DNA of 64,000 nt. Origin: Tricholoma matsutake. Taxonomy: Eukaryota > Basidiomycota > Agaricomycetes > Agaricales > Tricholomataceae. Below are positions 35,863 to 47,801 of the stretch, piece by piece; position 1 is the stretch's first letter, and the number at the start of each line of letters is the position of its first letter. The stretch covers positions 11,594,001-11,658,000 of the forward strand of contig AP026544.2 of NCBI GenBank assembly GCA_026075535.2, in the 5' to 3' direction. A program made the translations under genes and the position numbers. The notes under the pieces are model-generated. The model made no database searches. It was given only the letters and a program-made list of their open reading frames with translations, and was not told where the DNA came from.

Positions 35863-37170
35863 CGGGTTAGTTGGCCTGCTCGCCAACTTTCCTGTTCACG
35901 GGAATTCTGTTGTGGCTGCACCTTCACGTACCAGAACTCTTGGACAACCATATACCACTCCCTTTCCTTGTCTTCATCAATACTTCGCATTACTGATCTG
36001 TTTTGCCTTACCTGTAGTTTGTTATTCAAATCCTCTCAACACACCAACAACATCCCTTCATGCGACACGTCAATCATGTATCCCATCACGTCTCTGAGCT
36101 TCCTTGGCTTTCATGCTGACAGTTCTGCTTTCCACAAGACAGAACGGTTCTGGGTTTTCACTCATCTATTTTTAGCTTTTACTTGACAGGGAATCAATCC
36201 GTTCTTGTGATGATCCAGCTTTCGGACCTTTCTTGTACACTATGGCTAGCCATTGTCCAGATCAAAGGGTCAATCTGCTGGATGGTAGGGTCAAGAGGTT
36301 GTATTTGAGTGCTCTCTGCACTTGCTGGGGGCACAGGTCGCATTCCACAAATAGAGAGCCTTAAAAATGAACCTTTCCCTGAGTCATTCCCAGCCCGAGA
36401 AACCCCGAGACGAGGACTTGACAATGCCATATCGACATCACTTACTGTACAAACACCACCCTTATCTTGAAGAACATCAGTACTCCCCAAAACCAACAAT
36501 CTTGCTTCTTAATTAGTTCATCATTCTTGTTGTTTGGTCCTGTCGGCGCAAGAGAATGCACGCAATCAGATTTTTCATTATTGCTAGTACAGATTTGTAT
36601 ATAGGTGTCCTCCCACCTTTCAAATGGAGCACCTTACTTTGACTCTCGTTTTATGTCCCCCTTAAGTTTTCCCCTCAAGTTTACGAAGGTTTTCCAAGTT
36701 CTCTACACACCAAGGTGTAGAAATCAAGCTAAGTGTTCAAGTTACAAGTCTTTCAGTCAAGTTTCTTCAGTTCCCTTGAATTCCCATTACCACAAGTTAT
36801 ATTACCAGTAGATTAGTATACTTTGTCACTCTTTCAAAAGACCATCGAGCCATTTTCACTTCGATGCATTGATTCTTCGTTTTCAATGATATAGGCACAT
36901 GATCTTGTTGATCACATTTTCGATTGACATTGATCACTTCTTGATCAACGCGTCTCGTGCTGCCCACCTCCCTGAGCGTGGTTGCACACCCATTTCCTCT
37001 CGACTAGCTCCCAGCTTGTCCACTCCATCTTCACCTCACTTTCCTCCTTTCCTGCTTACCTCACCTCTCGCGCAGTGACCACCTGGACATTGGACTTCCA
37101 GCTGACCAATTCCCCTGCCACACCGTTGACAATCCTATGTCAGCCAAGCTGGCCACTGCCAATGTGATCA
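35863..37170. other. 1.3-kb stretch between the 60-bp repeats
   Basis: No recognisable gene. A minus-strand frame at 36499-36194 has a mixed composition (with SSPRLGVSRAGNDSGKGS) but no known motif. The flanking 60-bp direct repeats raise the possibility that this block arrived as an insertion or by a tandem duplication; no TG...CA ends or inverted ends found. Confidence 0.3.
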
Positions 37171-37229
37171 CCTGATTGTCAGGTTTTGTTGGGATGGGGG
37201 TGGGGTCATTGGTTGATAGCTAACCACTG
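37171..37229 (+). repeat. 60-bp direct repeat, copy 2
   Basis: Near-identical to 35804-35862. Directly after it comes CACTGACAATCCTAC, which echoes TGACAATCCTATG just before it (37125), so the junctions here are duplicated at small scale too. Confidence 0.75.
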
Positions 37230-37247
37230 ACAATCCTACATTGGGCA

Positions 37248-37312
37248 TGCTGGCCGCTCCCATGTCCTGGCCGCTCCCATGTCCTGGCTGCTCCCATATC
37301 CTGGCCACCAAA
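37248..37312 (+). repeat. About 20-bp tandem repeat CTGGCCGCTCCCATGTC
   Basis: Three to four copies. The same word family occurs inside the first intron of the gene at 33027-33599 (around 33340-33370), linking both ends of the neighbourhood. Confidence 0.6.
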
Positions 37313-37559
37313 AAGGGGGCGAGGTTTAGGACATTGTGATGTTTGTTGAGGAGGTGGAGTGGAGTGGTCGTTTGAGCACAGGGATGGATCAATAGGTCAT
37401 TCACATTGTTGCCTGACATGGGTCCTATGTACCTCATGTATGTGTCTCAAGGTATAAGATACTGTGGTTCACCATCACCTGGACCATTAATTGGCTGTGG
37501 CGGAGCGACACCAGCTCTACAGAGTATGTCCATCATCATTTGATGGACTTGTACATCAT

Positions 37560-39366
37560 TCAACAGAGTTGCACTTGTGTTTGAGCTGTGTGCCTGTTCT
37601 GCTGTCGACCTTTGGCCAGGTTCTTTGGCTTGGATTTGCCTTTTGCAGCTTTTATGGCTCTTGATTGTGAATGCGGGTTGGGAGAAGATGCAGCTAAATC
37701 TTGGGATTGGCCCTTGGGGTCGGGCATGGGCACGGGCATGGGAGCGGGAGTGGGAGTGGCTGAGTCAGCACTGGCCACTGAGTTGTCCACACTGGGCACA
37801 GCAGTGGTAGCGGCAGCAGGGGAGTCTACATCAGGCACAGCAGCGGCATCTGCATTATGTCAGCCAGTGTGTTTGCACATCCGTCGAGAAGGTGTAGGGC
37901 TATTCAAATCATTAGGATATTATGCAGGAGAGACACTACTATTGTGTAGCTTGATTCTTTTGAACCTGAATGCCCTCTCAGGGCCCTGTGCCATTTGCCG
38001 CTACAGAATGTGGTTGAAGAAGTCTTCTATGACACTCTTTTGCATGTTCCATGGGTCTGTCCATTTGAACCTGGCTGGGAGATATTCTGGATTGATGAAT
38101 GTTGATGTGTGCTCAGCAATTGCTGTGAATGGGACATGGCAAGTACAACCATTGTTCACTAGTTCTGCATGCAGATAAGTAACAACTCATTGAAAAGGAA
38201 GTGATCATACTGTAATGCTGCCCAACATACAACTTAAACCATTCCTCCAGCTCTTTTTTCTTGTACAGTGAGCCTTTCCATGGTGTGGGTAGGATGGGGA
38301 ACCCATTGCTAGTCATCTCAAGTCAGATTTGTGTTGAGTCACCATGCACTGTTGACCTTGAAGCAACATCTGATGCATGTAAAGCCTTGATATAGCCCAT
38401 GAAGTGGCCCTTGAGCTCTGTGATCTCATTATTATATGTGTCTATGAAGGATCGTGCAGGGGTGGCCATCAACGATGAAACATTTTCGTGACTGTGATCA
38501 GGAGCAGGATCGGCAATGGCAGTGGAAAATTTTCACTCATGCATCAACAACCATCAAACCATCAGTTGCAGTGTAGGCCGTGAATGTCACAGAAAGCACC
38601 CCCATTTCCAGCCACTGTTGTTGTGCAGTCTCCTCCACATGCATAACCAGGTTCTTCTCTGCTCGACAGCAAAACATCAATAACATCATTGGCAGTGGCA
38701 GTGGCAATGGCAATGGGTTAACATACATTCGCTTCATTTTCTCTGGATAACCTTCCCCCTCTATTTTCTCCTGCTTGGCCTCAAGTACTGCCTTTTCCTC
38801 TGCAGTCATGCTTTCAAAAACCCTCTTGATGGCTGGCAGTCAGTTCTGGAGCCACCCAGGTGTACTTGTGGATGCATCCTGAACACCTAACATATCTCTG
38901 ATCTCTTTCCAAACTCGGTCCTGGTGTAAGCTCCAGATCACTTCTGATCGCTTCACTTTGAAGTTGTTTGACTTCCTTGAGGAGCCTTTCATCATTCACC
39001 AGTTGTTCGAAAGCCAGTTTGTTAGTTCCTGGCAATGTGATCAATAATACAACATTGAATGGGATGATACCCCACCTTGGCACACATGCAACTCTCCTCT
39101 GGATCTATTGGGGTCATCTCAATTGATGCCCAGTAATTAAATATGGTGGGGAGAATGTCAGTCTTGAGTATTTGCAATTGGGCAGCTTTTGATTCCTGAG
39201 ATTGGAATCCATCTTTATAAGGCTCAATGATCTTCCACTCTTTGACTGTATATTGGCTCCCCTTCCAGTACTGTCTGTGTCCTGGGTTCTCTGATGGCTC
39301 AGGTGGCATTGGAGGGGATTGATGTGGAGGAAGGAATTGTCCTTGCCATTGGGTTTCACTTGTCAT
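37560..39366 (-). pseudogene. KDZ-neighbourhood accessory protein, family A, copy 1
   Basis: Reading down from the ATG at 39366: EWKIIEPYKDGFQSQ, PTIFNYWASIEM, an intron, ELTNWLSNNW, HFKV-like KVKRSEVIWSLHQDRVW, GWLQN-LPAIKRVFESMTAEEK, a repeat-laden intron, AEKNLVMHVEET..GVLSVTFTAYT, MTSNGFPILPTPW, FINPEYLPARFKWTDPW, then a Ser/Pro/Ala-rich tail with a basic KAAKGKSKPKNLAKG patch. Blocks align with the gene at 50868-53304 (GHPLLPDPSEWP, YFDPDQLPEGFTLLDPS), so the two form one family. TGA codons at NNW-MMK, LQN-LPA and elsewhere fit lost arginines. Function unknown; divergent from the transposase gene, 130 bp apart. Confidence 0.62.
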
Positions 39367-39494
39367 TGGCATGAGGATCACATGAGGATAACACAAGGTC
39401 AATAGTACAATAAATAGCCCATCAATGCAATTGATTCCCCCCAATCATCATGAGCCTGACAAGAGCTCCTTACAAATGAAAGAGACAATCAAAG

Positions 39495-42400
39495 AACAAT
39501 GCCACCCTGTGTGAGGACAATGATGGTGCGGTGGATACTGTCACACATAAGGAAGTTGAGGTCAACACAAGACATGGACCAGAAACAAAGCATATCAAGG
39601 TTCCCTTGCCTCTGCTTACAGAAGAACATGGTGAATTGTGTTCAGCTGGTATCCACAACAATCCAGGTCTTGCTCCAGAATGGGATATGCAAGAACCTCA
39701 GGTGGCTGATGAGCCAGTTCAGCCACAGATTGGCATGGTCAGTTTCCGACATTGATTGACTTACCAAGGCTCATGTACAAATAACAGAGGCAGCGAGACT
39801 ATGTCTTGGAGTTTGTCAGACAAATAGATGAACTGCTGCAAGCATCCCTGTCTTGGCAGGCATGGTCAATCGACAAACAAGTTTGCAACCACTGTTCTTT
39901 CAATAAATGGGCAATTTGGATCTGTGTCAATTGTTCGCTAGGAAGAATGCTTTGCCAAACATGTATGCAGGTAACACACAGGCAAAATCCCTTCCATCGC
40001 ATTGAATCTTGGACTGGCATGCACTTTTGCAGGGCTGAGTTATAGGAGGTTGGCACATACCTCTTAGTTCAGCACCAGACAGATCAGCCGATTTGCAATG
40101 CTCTTCAGTTCCAAATGGAATATCTGGAAACATTCGAGGACATGAAGGATAAAGCAGAACAAGAGTCAGCCAATTGGGAAGGTGATGATCAGCATTGGCC
40201 TTCATCACATCAATCAGCATTGGCCCCATATCATGAGTCAGGAGCAGCAACAGCAATGGCAATGGCAATGGCAGATGAAGCGGGGGACAATGAAGCATTT
40301 TTTGATTCCCTTGATGAGCTTCTGATTCAAGCGCACGATACATATGTTGATGATAGCCTACAAGACGTCTTTGATGGCGATGATGCACATGAAGTTGAAC
40401 ACGCTGATGAAGACATCCATGGGTTTGATCCATATTTGCCTAATGCTACTGAAACAGCTGAACGCATGAGGACCGATGCTGCTCCTGCTCCTGCTCCCAA
40501 TGCCAATGCCGATATTACATTCAGACCACCCACTGCCGATGCCTTGAACAACAGTTACATCTGTGTGGTGCATACAAATGGAATACATCACTTGGCGATG
40601 GTTACCTGCCAGTGTCAAGGGGAGCACAGAATTCCCTTGGACCTGGTAAGCAGTAACTTGCTACCCACCAGCTTCAACAAAATATGCACTCTTTTCACCA
40701 TGCATGTTCTGGATCATTTTCGGCTCTGTAATCTGGAATTGAAGGCATCAGCCTACCAGTTTTACCAATTGATTCGGCATGTCACATTGCCAATGAGGCC
40801 TGCAGAAGTGGTCAACCTCTACCACAAGCTTCGGCGCATGTCTAGCTTATGGCATTGGATGAAAAGATTGAAGTGGGCTGGGTATGGTCACAATCAAAAA
40901 GATCCATTGAAACCTGAACCAGGATCACTCACCAACTTCTGTCCAGCTTGTCCTCAAGTAGGCATAAATATACCAGAAAATTGGAAGGACAATGAGAACC
41001 AGTGGATGATTAAGCACCTGCTTTGTGCAGTGGTCTCTAAAATGATATTACACCTTAGATTTGTTTTTAAACACGTATTTGTGGCCGATGGCAATTTCAA
41101 AGCTGACCATGTTTGGCAGAAAAACTCTGATACTGATATATGGCTATGGGATGGAGCTGGGATGGCCCCAAATCAGGCTGAATACAAGCAGTTTCTCCAA
41201 GATGCCATAGAACGATTAACAGTAAGTACACTTCCCTCGCCGCTGCCACTGCCATTGCCACTGCCGTTCCTGTGGCTGTGGCTGTGGCCATTCCCACCCT
41301 GCTCCCATGCCCACTCCTGATCTGATCTGATCTGATCCATGCCCCTTTTGCAGAAGGCACCTTGCAAAAATAAATTCCTAGCCACTGTGAATGCTTTTCT
41401 GGCATTGAAGGCATGTGATAGGACTGGAGTAGCTGCCATTGCATGTGCGTGACATGGATGTTACACACCCAATGCATTGGTAGACTGGTTCCAGGGAGAA
41501 CAGCAAAAGAAAATTGACTTTGCTTTCCTTCAAGCACTGAAGACTACCAGGGTTGACCCTCAACAGGGAGTAATACTAATTTATGACATTGTCTGCCAGT
41601 ACACCATCTACCCTCTGGAGTGCATTGGTCCACATCTTCCAGCTGACCTCACCATTGACCAGGCCATTGGGCTTATGCATGTACATGGTCACAAGGACAA
41701 ATGCTTTTTTTGCTATGCTCCATCTTTCATTCCAGGCTCTGGCATCGTAGCAGGAGAAATACTAGAGTCCCTGTGGTCATCGCTGAATTCCATTTCCCCA
41801 ACAGTCAGGACAGTGACCTTGCCACATTGGGCAGAAATGCTCAATGATCATGCTACAGACTCAAATCACAAGAAAATGCTTGGCATTACCGCTATGCTGT
41901 GTGCAAAATCTCAAGAAGCCCTTGAGATCTCCACGCAACTCGGCAAGCACCATGCTGACCTTACAGCAGCATTTGGTCAACAGGCGGTCCAAAGATGGGA
42001 GGATGAAGTGACTGGAGCAGAATCGCTCAGGCTGACAGATGTTAAGGCCATGGATATCTATGCCACTCGGGGATCAGGAGTGGAGTGGGAATGGCATTGG
42101 CATCAGCATTGGCAATGGGAGCGGCACTGGCACCAGTTCAATCTGTGGTTGAGGAGTGGATTGATTTCACAATCATTGTTCAACAAATGCAGTAAGTACT
42201 GCCTAACATACTCATATATCACAACCCATTGTTGGCATACACCAGGATTGAATTATGAGACAAAGTCCACCGACTTGGTACATCACCAAATATTTCTGAC
42301 ATGCAATCTGTTGAAAGGGAAAGGGAAGCTCTTGCATCCCACATGGAAACCTTAACAGATTTACAAAATGCTGCCAATGTTGCTGACCATGACATTTCTC

Positions 42401-42990
42401 TGTCACAAATCAGCCATTACAATGTTGACAACTCAGATGACTTAGACACTTCAGACAAAGACACACCTACAGCATCGGGGCCTTCACATCTTCCAGCTGA
42501 CAGAAATGCTATTCCAGTTGAGGAGCAACAAGTATACCTCCCATTTAATGGCCCTCTGGCAGAGGTGGAGATTCAGCTCAGGAAGAATCAGGCAAGCTGA
42601 CTGCTGCATCAGCTGTGGGAGCTCATTGTGGACAAGTTGTTTCAATATTCACACATTATTCAAGCGGCCCCAAGAAAGGTAGTTTGCACACAAGCATGAG
42701 CCACTGTCCAGGAGTTGGTTAACAAAATTGCCCTGCATTCCCGAATGTATAACCATTGCTGAAGCAGATTGGTGGCACTGGATTGTGACACTGACACTTT
42801 AAATATGTTTCAGCAGTTAAAAAAGGATGACCTCAATGCTAGCACAGCTATTCTGAACCCAAATATGCCAGGCTCCACTAACATTCATCTGTCCTGGATG
42901 TGGCAGAATTCTCACATTCGGACTGGTGTTACTGCCTTCCCTGATGCCGCTGCCGCTGACTCCTGCTCCCGTTCCTGCTCCCGCTTCCTT
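39495..42990 (+). pseudogene. KDZ-family transposase with CxC zinc cluster
   Basis: Exon junctions inferred: 39738|39787, about 41000|41059 and 41221|41355. The CxC cluster (39860-40010) reads CNHCSF..WICVNC..LCQTC..H..NPFHRIESWTG. The catalytic part has VADGNFKADH, YDIVCQY, and GEILESLWSSLN, which I take as the D, D and E of the RNase H-fold transposase; FCPACPQ precedes them. This set is typical of Kyakuja-Dileera-Zisupton elements of basidiomycetes. It would excise and insert the surrounding transposon in the nucleus. A TAG near 40045 and TGA codons near 41452, 42598, 42699 and 42761, the TGAs at probable arginines (CA-HGC, QAS-LLH), indicate loss of function. Some introns are filled with TGGCAATGG-type repeats. 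Confidence 0.78.
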
Positions 42991-43179
42991 TAATGGCCCT
43001 GCTCATTCTGTAGTAAAGGTGAGTAACCAAAACCATTTAGAAGAACTGAAAACTAAGAGAGGTATTAATATAGATTTCAATTTAGAATTAGACTAAGATT
43101 TAGAGATAGATTTTGAAATGTACTTGGATTGAATAAAGGGATTGAAAAGTTTCATTCGAGAAGACTTGAGGGCAGGCTT

Positions 43180-43430
43180 TTAAAATAACAAGTCAGTAAC
43201 AAGTAAATGCAAGTTTCTAATGAAGTCAATAACAATTCATAGTGAAGTTAGTAATGAGTCAATACAAGGTTTGTAATGAGGTCAATAACAGAAGTCACTA
43301 ACAAGTCCATAATGATTTGTAATGAAGTTAGTAACAAGTCAATAAAAATTTGTAATGAAGTTAGTAGTAACACTCAATACAAGGTTGTAACAAAGTCAAT
43401 AACAACTTATAATGAAGTCTTCAGTTAAAT
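43180..43430 (+). repeat. Degenerate tandem repeat TAATGAAGTCAATAACAA
   Basis: About ten imperfect copies, unit near 24 bp, of GTAATGAAGTTAGTAACAAGTC. Lies just beyond the end of the transposase gene. Confidence 0.7.
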
Positions 43431-43449
43431 CATTAATTACTTTTCTGCA

Positions 43450-44235
43450 TTAGAATAAAGAACCTACATGCTGCATATTCCAAATCATCTCATTCTCCGA
43501 TGCCTGAACCTATAATGAAAATGGTAAGGCCATAAAACAAATTTTCATGGTCACTTACATGGGATGTGGATGGTGTCATTGCGAAAGGACCTTCACCAGC
43601 AGAGGTTCCCTCAGGAGCATGGGACTTGGTTAGGCGACAGATTTTGGGAGGTGCAGGCTAGAATATATAATTTACCAGGTAAAAATGGAAAATTGAGTTA
43701 GTACTTACTTTAGTAACCTTGTAGTGATCAGTTTTCGGATCTGCCCATTGTCCTTATGGTTTTTCGATTGAGAAGCATCCTCCATATTTTGCAGTGCTCG
43801 CTAAAAAGTCAAAATTTATATCAATTCTGGGCGTTGTGTCTGATGAAAAATTAACCTTAAACCCAAAAGGCAAAATTAACTCCTTTTAGCAACTTACAGC
43901 AAATTCTGGCAAGGTAGCCAAACCTTGAGTTTTGTATGGAGGAGGGGGGAGTGCAATCTTTTCAGAAAAGCAGATGAGTAGCCATCAAAATGAGGATTGA
44001 AACATGAGAAAAGAGTAAATGGCTTACATGTGTCATTTTTTCCCTGTGAATTACAGGAGGTGATGCAATCTGTAGGGTCAGTAAAAATAAAGTGAGAGAT
44101 AAAACAGAGGAAAAGTCACCAAGGCTTATGTTTTTATACCCTGCTTTTTTATTTATACTGGCATTCATAGCAAAAGTTTGCCCAAGAGCCTCAGCCAAAC
44201 TTGCATGAACAGGTGTAGAACTCTGGACAGGAATT
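43450..44235 (-). pseudogene. Decayed multi-exon gene downstream of the transposase
   Basis: Several blocks flanked by good splice sites: 44235-44140, about 44069-44028, 43957-43898, 43800-43709, 43657-43559 and 43509-43450, with introns such as GTAAGT..TTTTTAG and GTAAGTGA..ATTATAG. Translations include PVQSSTPVHASLAEAL, PPPPYKTQGLATLPEFA and PAPPKICRLTKSHAPEG, i.e. a Pro/Ser-rich protein. Not all junctions can be put in one frame, and one block reads through a TAA (EKP-GQWADP), so it is either damaged or my boundaries are off. Unrecognised. Confidence 0.35.
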
Positions 44236-44464
44236 CTGAGAGGTGCAAGAAAGCAGATGAAGGGGGGAAAGTTGGGGGAAAGAATGAATTTGTTGAAATG
44301 TGTTCCGAAATTGTCAGGCATTACCTAGCAATGCCCATCAAATGTCCATCAACATTCATCCAAATCATTCACATGTCAAGCTGAGTTAGAATACCTTACT
44401 GATATCAATCCAATCCTTTCCATCTTTTCCCATTCTTTCTTTCTTTCCCCCCCCCATCTTGTTG

Positions 44465-44640
44465 TCTGGGTCATTCCCCACTCTCTAGCTGTTCCCCTCT
44501 CTAGTTGCTCCCCCTCTCTGGTTGTTCCCCCTCTGTGGTTGTCCTCCCCTCTCTAGTTGCTCTCCCTTCTCTGGTTGTTCCCCCTTCTGTGGTTGTTCCC
44601 CCTTGTGGTGGTTCTCCCCTCTCTCTGGTTGTTCCTCTCT
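44465..44640 (+). repeat. 17-18-bp minisatellite CTCTCTAGTTGTTCCCC
   Basis: About ten copies of a C/T-rich unit (TCTCTGGTTGTTCCCCC and variants). No coding potential. Confidence 0.8.
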
Positions 44641-45185
44641 ACATTCATACATTTATTTAGTGTACCTCTACATGTTTTACATGCAATAAATCATTTTATT
44701 TGTAACCCACCCTGGAAATGGGATGTGTGGCTTGGGTTTCCATGAATGCCCTCATGCTTCATGGCAGATGACTGGATGCTCCTGAACCTTGCATTGAGGA
44801 TTGGGGAATGGGATTTTGGCACAGTTGGACTGCTTCAGTGGGTATAGAGGTTTCATTGCTTTGGCCATGTTACCAGGGTTCTTCCTCGTATGACCCCGCT
44901 GTGCCTTAACACCTTTCTCAATTTTTGATTGCTTGGGGAGTGGACTATTCAACAATCTGTCATGTTATGTCCTTGGGTTACATGTTTCTCACCCCACCCA
45001 CCCTGTATGTTGGTGCTGGCCCTGTCCAGCCTATCTATGTAATTAGTATTCTTTGAATGAATAATTTCTCTAGCTTGTCTATGTAATGTTAATAAGTTGT
45101 TGAGGTGCTGTCTTCTCATAATAGGTATATTGGCCATGTCAGTTTTAATGATTCTGTGTAGGAAAATGTGTGACTGTAGGGGGGT
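44641..45185. other. Spacer between the KDZ neighbourhood and the TIR island
   Basis: Only short frames, none protein-like. Contains AATAAATCATTTTATT and other AT-rich text. Nothing else seen. Confidence 0.4.
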
Positions 45186-46100
45186 TGCAGATCATGATAT
45201 AATATCACACTCCTCTCAGTGACTTTACTCCTATATATATGGAGTAGCTGAAGGTGGCTTTTGCCCATTGATGATGAACCAGCTAACATGGGCCCATGGG
45301 TTGCTGTAGCTCATGTTACAAGGATGGGCTCATCTTTAGCGCATGTTCCATGCAAATAAAGTGGGCCTATGAGGTTTCTGCCAGGGTGCAGGAGACCATG
45401 GATGGTAGGTGGGCCCATGGGTATTTACTAGTGTACATTAGACTATGAATGGTGGGTGGGCCCTAGGGTTGCTGGGGTATCAAATACTAATAAATACATA
45501 ATCATAGCACATGCAATAAATAATACAGTGGAAAACATATATAGAAGGCATGGGAATAAACATCAGAATCATGGATCGGGTGAATGTATGGATCGGGTGA
45601 GTATACGGATCGGATGGATATGCGAAAAATGGATCTGGTGGGATCGCGTAGGTATGGATTAAATGAAGATATCAAATAATTGAGTAGAACAGAGGTAGAC
45701 CAAGGATTACAGCAGACCTGTTAAGGAACAGCTGGCTTATGGAACGGGTGGGAATACTGCATGGATGAGAATACGGAATGGATGGGAATGCCAAATGGAT
45801 AGGAATACAGAATTGATAGAAATATTGAGTGGATGGGACTACAGAACTGGGAATACGGAATGGGTGGGAATATGGAATGGGTGGAAATATGGAACAGATG
45901 GGAATTCAGGATGGGTGGAAATACGGAATGGATGGGAACATGGTCCATGGAACAGATGGGAATATGGAACAGGTAGGAATATGGAATGAATAAAAATATT
46001 GAACAGAAGGGAATACAGAAGAGGTAGGAATATAGAACAGATCGGGTGAATATACAGATCGGGTGAATATACCTATTGGGTGGATATACAGATTGGGTGG
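45186..46100 (+). repeat. Left inverted repeat of the island, with minisatellite
   Basis: Outer part 45186-45500 has direct repeats of GTGGGCCCATGGGTAT; inner part 45580-46100 is an array of ATCGGGTGAATATACGG and GGGAATATGGAATGGGTG units of about 15 to 18 bp. The outer part matches the reverse complement of 59620-59930. Confidence 0.7.
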
Positions 46101-46507
46101 GATATCGAACTGATTATTTGGGCTAGATACAGAATGAGTAATGATACAGCACATAACATAAGGGTTAAACAAATAGAATCGTGTAATGGGAAGAATTACT
46201 GCACAACATCAAGGGATATCCTGCTGGGGTTCTTTTGATGCTGAAGTCTGTCGTTCGAATTGAGTCAGAGCGTGTCGAGCCATTCAGCCAAGTTTTGATG
46301 AAGTCAGATCGGATGGAAGACAATAAAATTGTGGAATAGAATCTACTTGTATAAGATCATATGCTTGTTACAATACAAGACTATTCTAATGCGTTAGACC
46401 ACTGAATGACCGTCAGCCTCAAATTTCTGCAGGCAATCCTTCATTATATCAATGCTAGTCCCAATGAGCATCTGAGCTTGCAGCACCTGCGACAGGAGTG
46501 TAGTCTT

Positions 46508-47517
46508 TCATCGCCATCGCCACGAAGGACCACCATCCCGTCTTCTAGCTTCAGCGTTCTGCACCTTGGAAAGTAGCTCCTCGTATTTTGCCTTCCATCC
46601 ATCCAGCACGGCCTTGGCTTTCTCGTCTGTGTCCATCGAATTGTCCATATCGTCAGGTAAAAAGCTGCTTCGAACGTTCGCAGTAACATCAACCTCCATC
46701 TCCCCCTCACTTTGGTCAACCATCTGAACCTCTTCCATCTGAACCAATTCTTCCTCACCAACCTCCCCTTCATCATCTTCTGAACTGTCAGTTGATGGTG
46801 ATTGCCGTACGGTGAGAGGCCATTTTGGAGACCCAAGTATTGGTGTTGGCAGGGTTGGTGGGAATGCCAGCATAGGCGATGACAGGGGTGACTCATCGGG
46901 ATGAGCAGAACGTACTGACCTTGCATCACCAATTGGCACACGGCTAGGCAGATGAGAGGAGGAAGCATGGATATGCAGTGTACAGGTGTTTCTTTGACGA
47001 TAGGATTTTTGAAACGAACGTGACCCTCCAAGCCAACATCAGTCATTGGTCCATCTTGCTTTATGGCAAACGGTGATTGCAGAGGAGGTGTGTCAACAGG
47101 TGTGGGTAAGTCAATGCCAAGTGGCACGTAGAATCGTGGAGGTGTGATTGCCCTGCGCATGCGGCGAGATGTCAAACCTGCGGGACCGTGATGAGCAGAG
47201 GGAGGCCTGGGCAGTTGTTTATTCTGTACTTCCTCCGTCTGTCTCATTTGTCGCCAATCTGGCAAAGGGATAACAAGGTTTTTGCTTGACATTCCACCTG
47301 ATTGACCACCAATATTACTAGGCATACCTAAAACAGAAGGTTCAATTGACAAAGACTCGGCTACGCCGACTGGCGTGGAATCAACTTCCAGCTGGGAACA
47401 TTGGACTTTCAAATGTCCAGAGGGCTGGTACTCCCGGCGCGGATGCTGAATTTCCAATTCATCTGGCCTCATTGCCTGTGGATCCAGGAAATCACGTGTC
47501 TTTGCCTGGTTGTACAT
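46508..47517 (-). CDS. Unrecognised acidic, low-complexity protein
   Basis: Starts MYNQAKTRDFLDPQ at 47517 and continues Pro/Ser-rich (PRPPSAHHGPAG, TPPRFYVPLGIDLPTP) to about 47000. A GTACAC..CTAG intron of roughly 50 bp near 46990-46945 seems to link it to a second frame, VPIGDARSVRSAHPDES, which becomes strongly acidic (TDSSEDDEGEVGEEELVQ) and ends with a charged helix AKAVLDGWKAKYEELLSKV and a TGA at 46508. The exact junction phase is uncertain. No known domain. Head-to-head with the gene at 47802, 284 bp apart. It is largely free of stop codons. Confidence 0.5.
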
Positions 47518-47801
47518 ATGTCTATCCTCCTAATTACAAATTGAATGATCAGCTGAAGTAAAAATGAAAACATGTTAAATACCATTGTCCAGCCTTTAGG
47601 GACTCAATCTTCTGGAAGAACGAATAGAGGGATGTTATTGCAGACAGCAAACCAATAAGTCAGGCTATCCACCATTGTACTGCAAAGTTGTTATTTGTAA
47701 TTGTTGTTGCCTGAGATCTGTCCCATTCTGGTGGTACATTATCATCCGTATATTAGCCAGTTTCTTCAAAATCCAAAGCCCGAGCTCATTTAAAATTCTA
47801 G

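Noticed and set aside
41097..41537. Minus-strand 146-codon frame over the transposase
   Set aside because: Antisense of the transposase exons and its repeat-filled intron.
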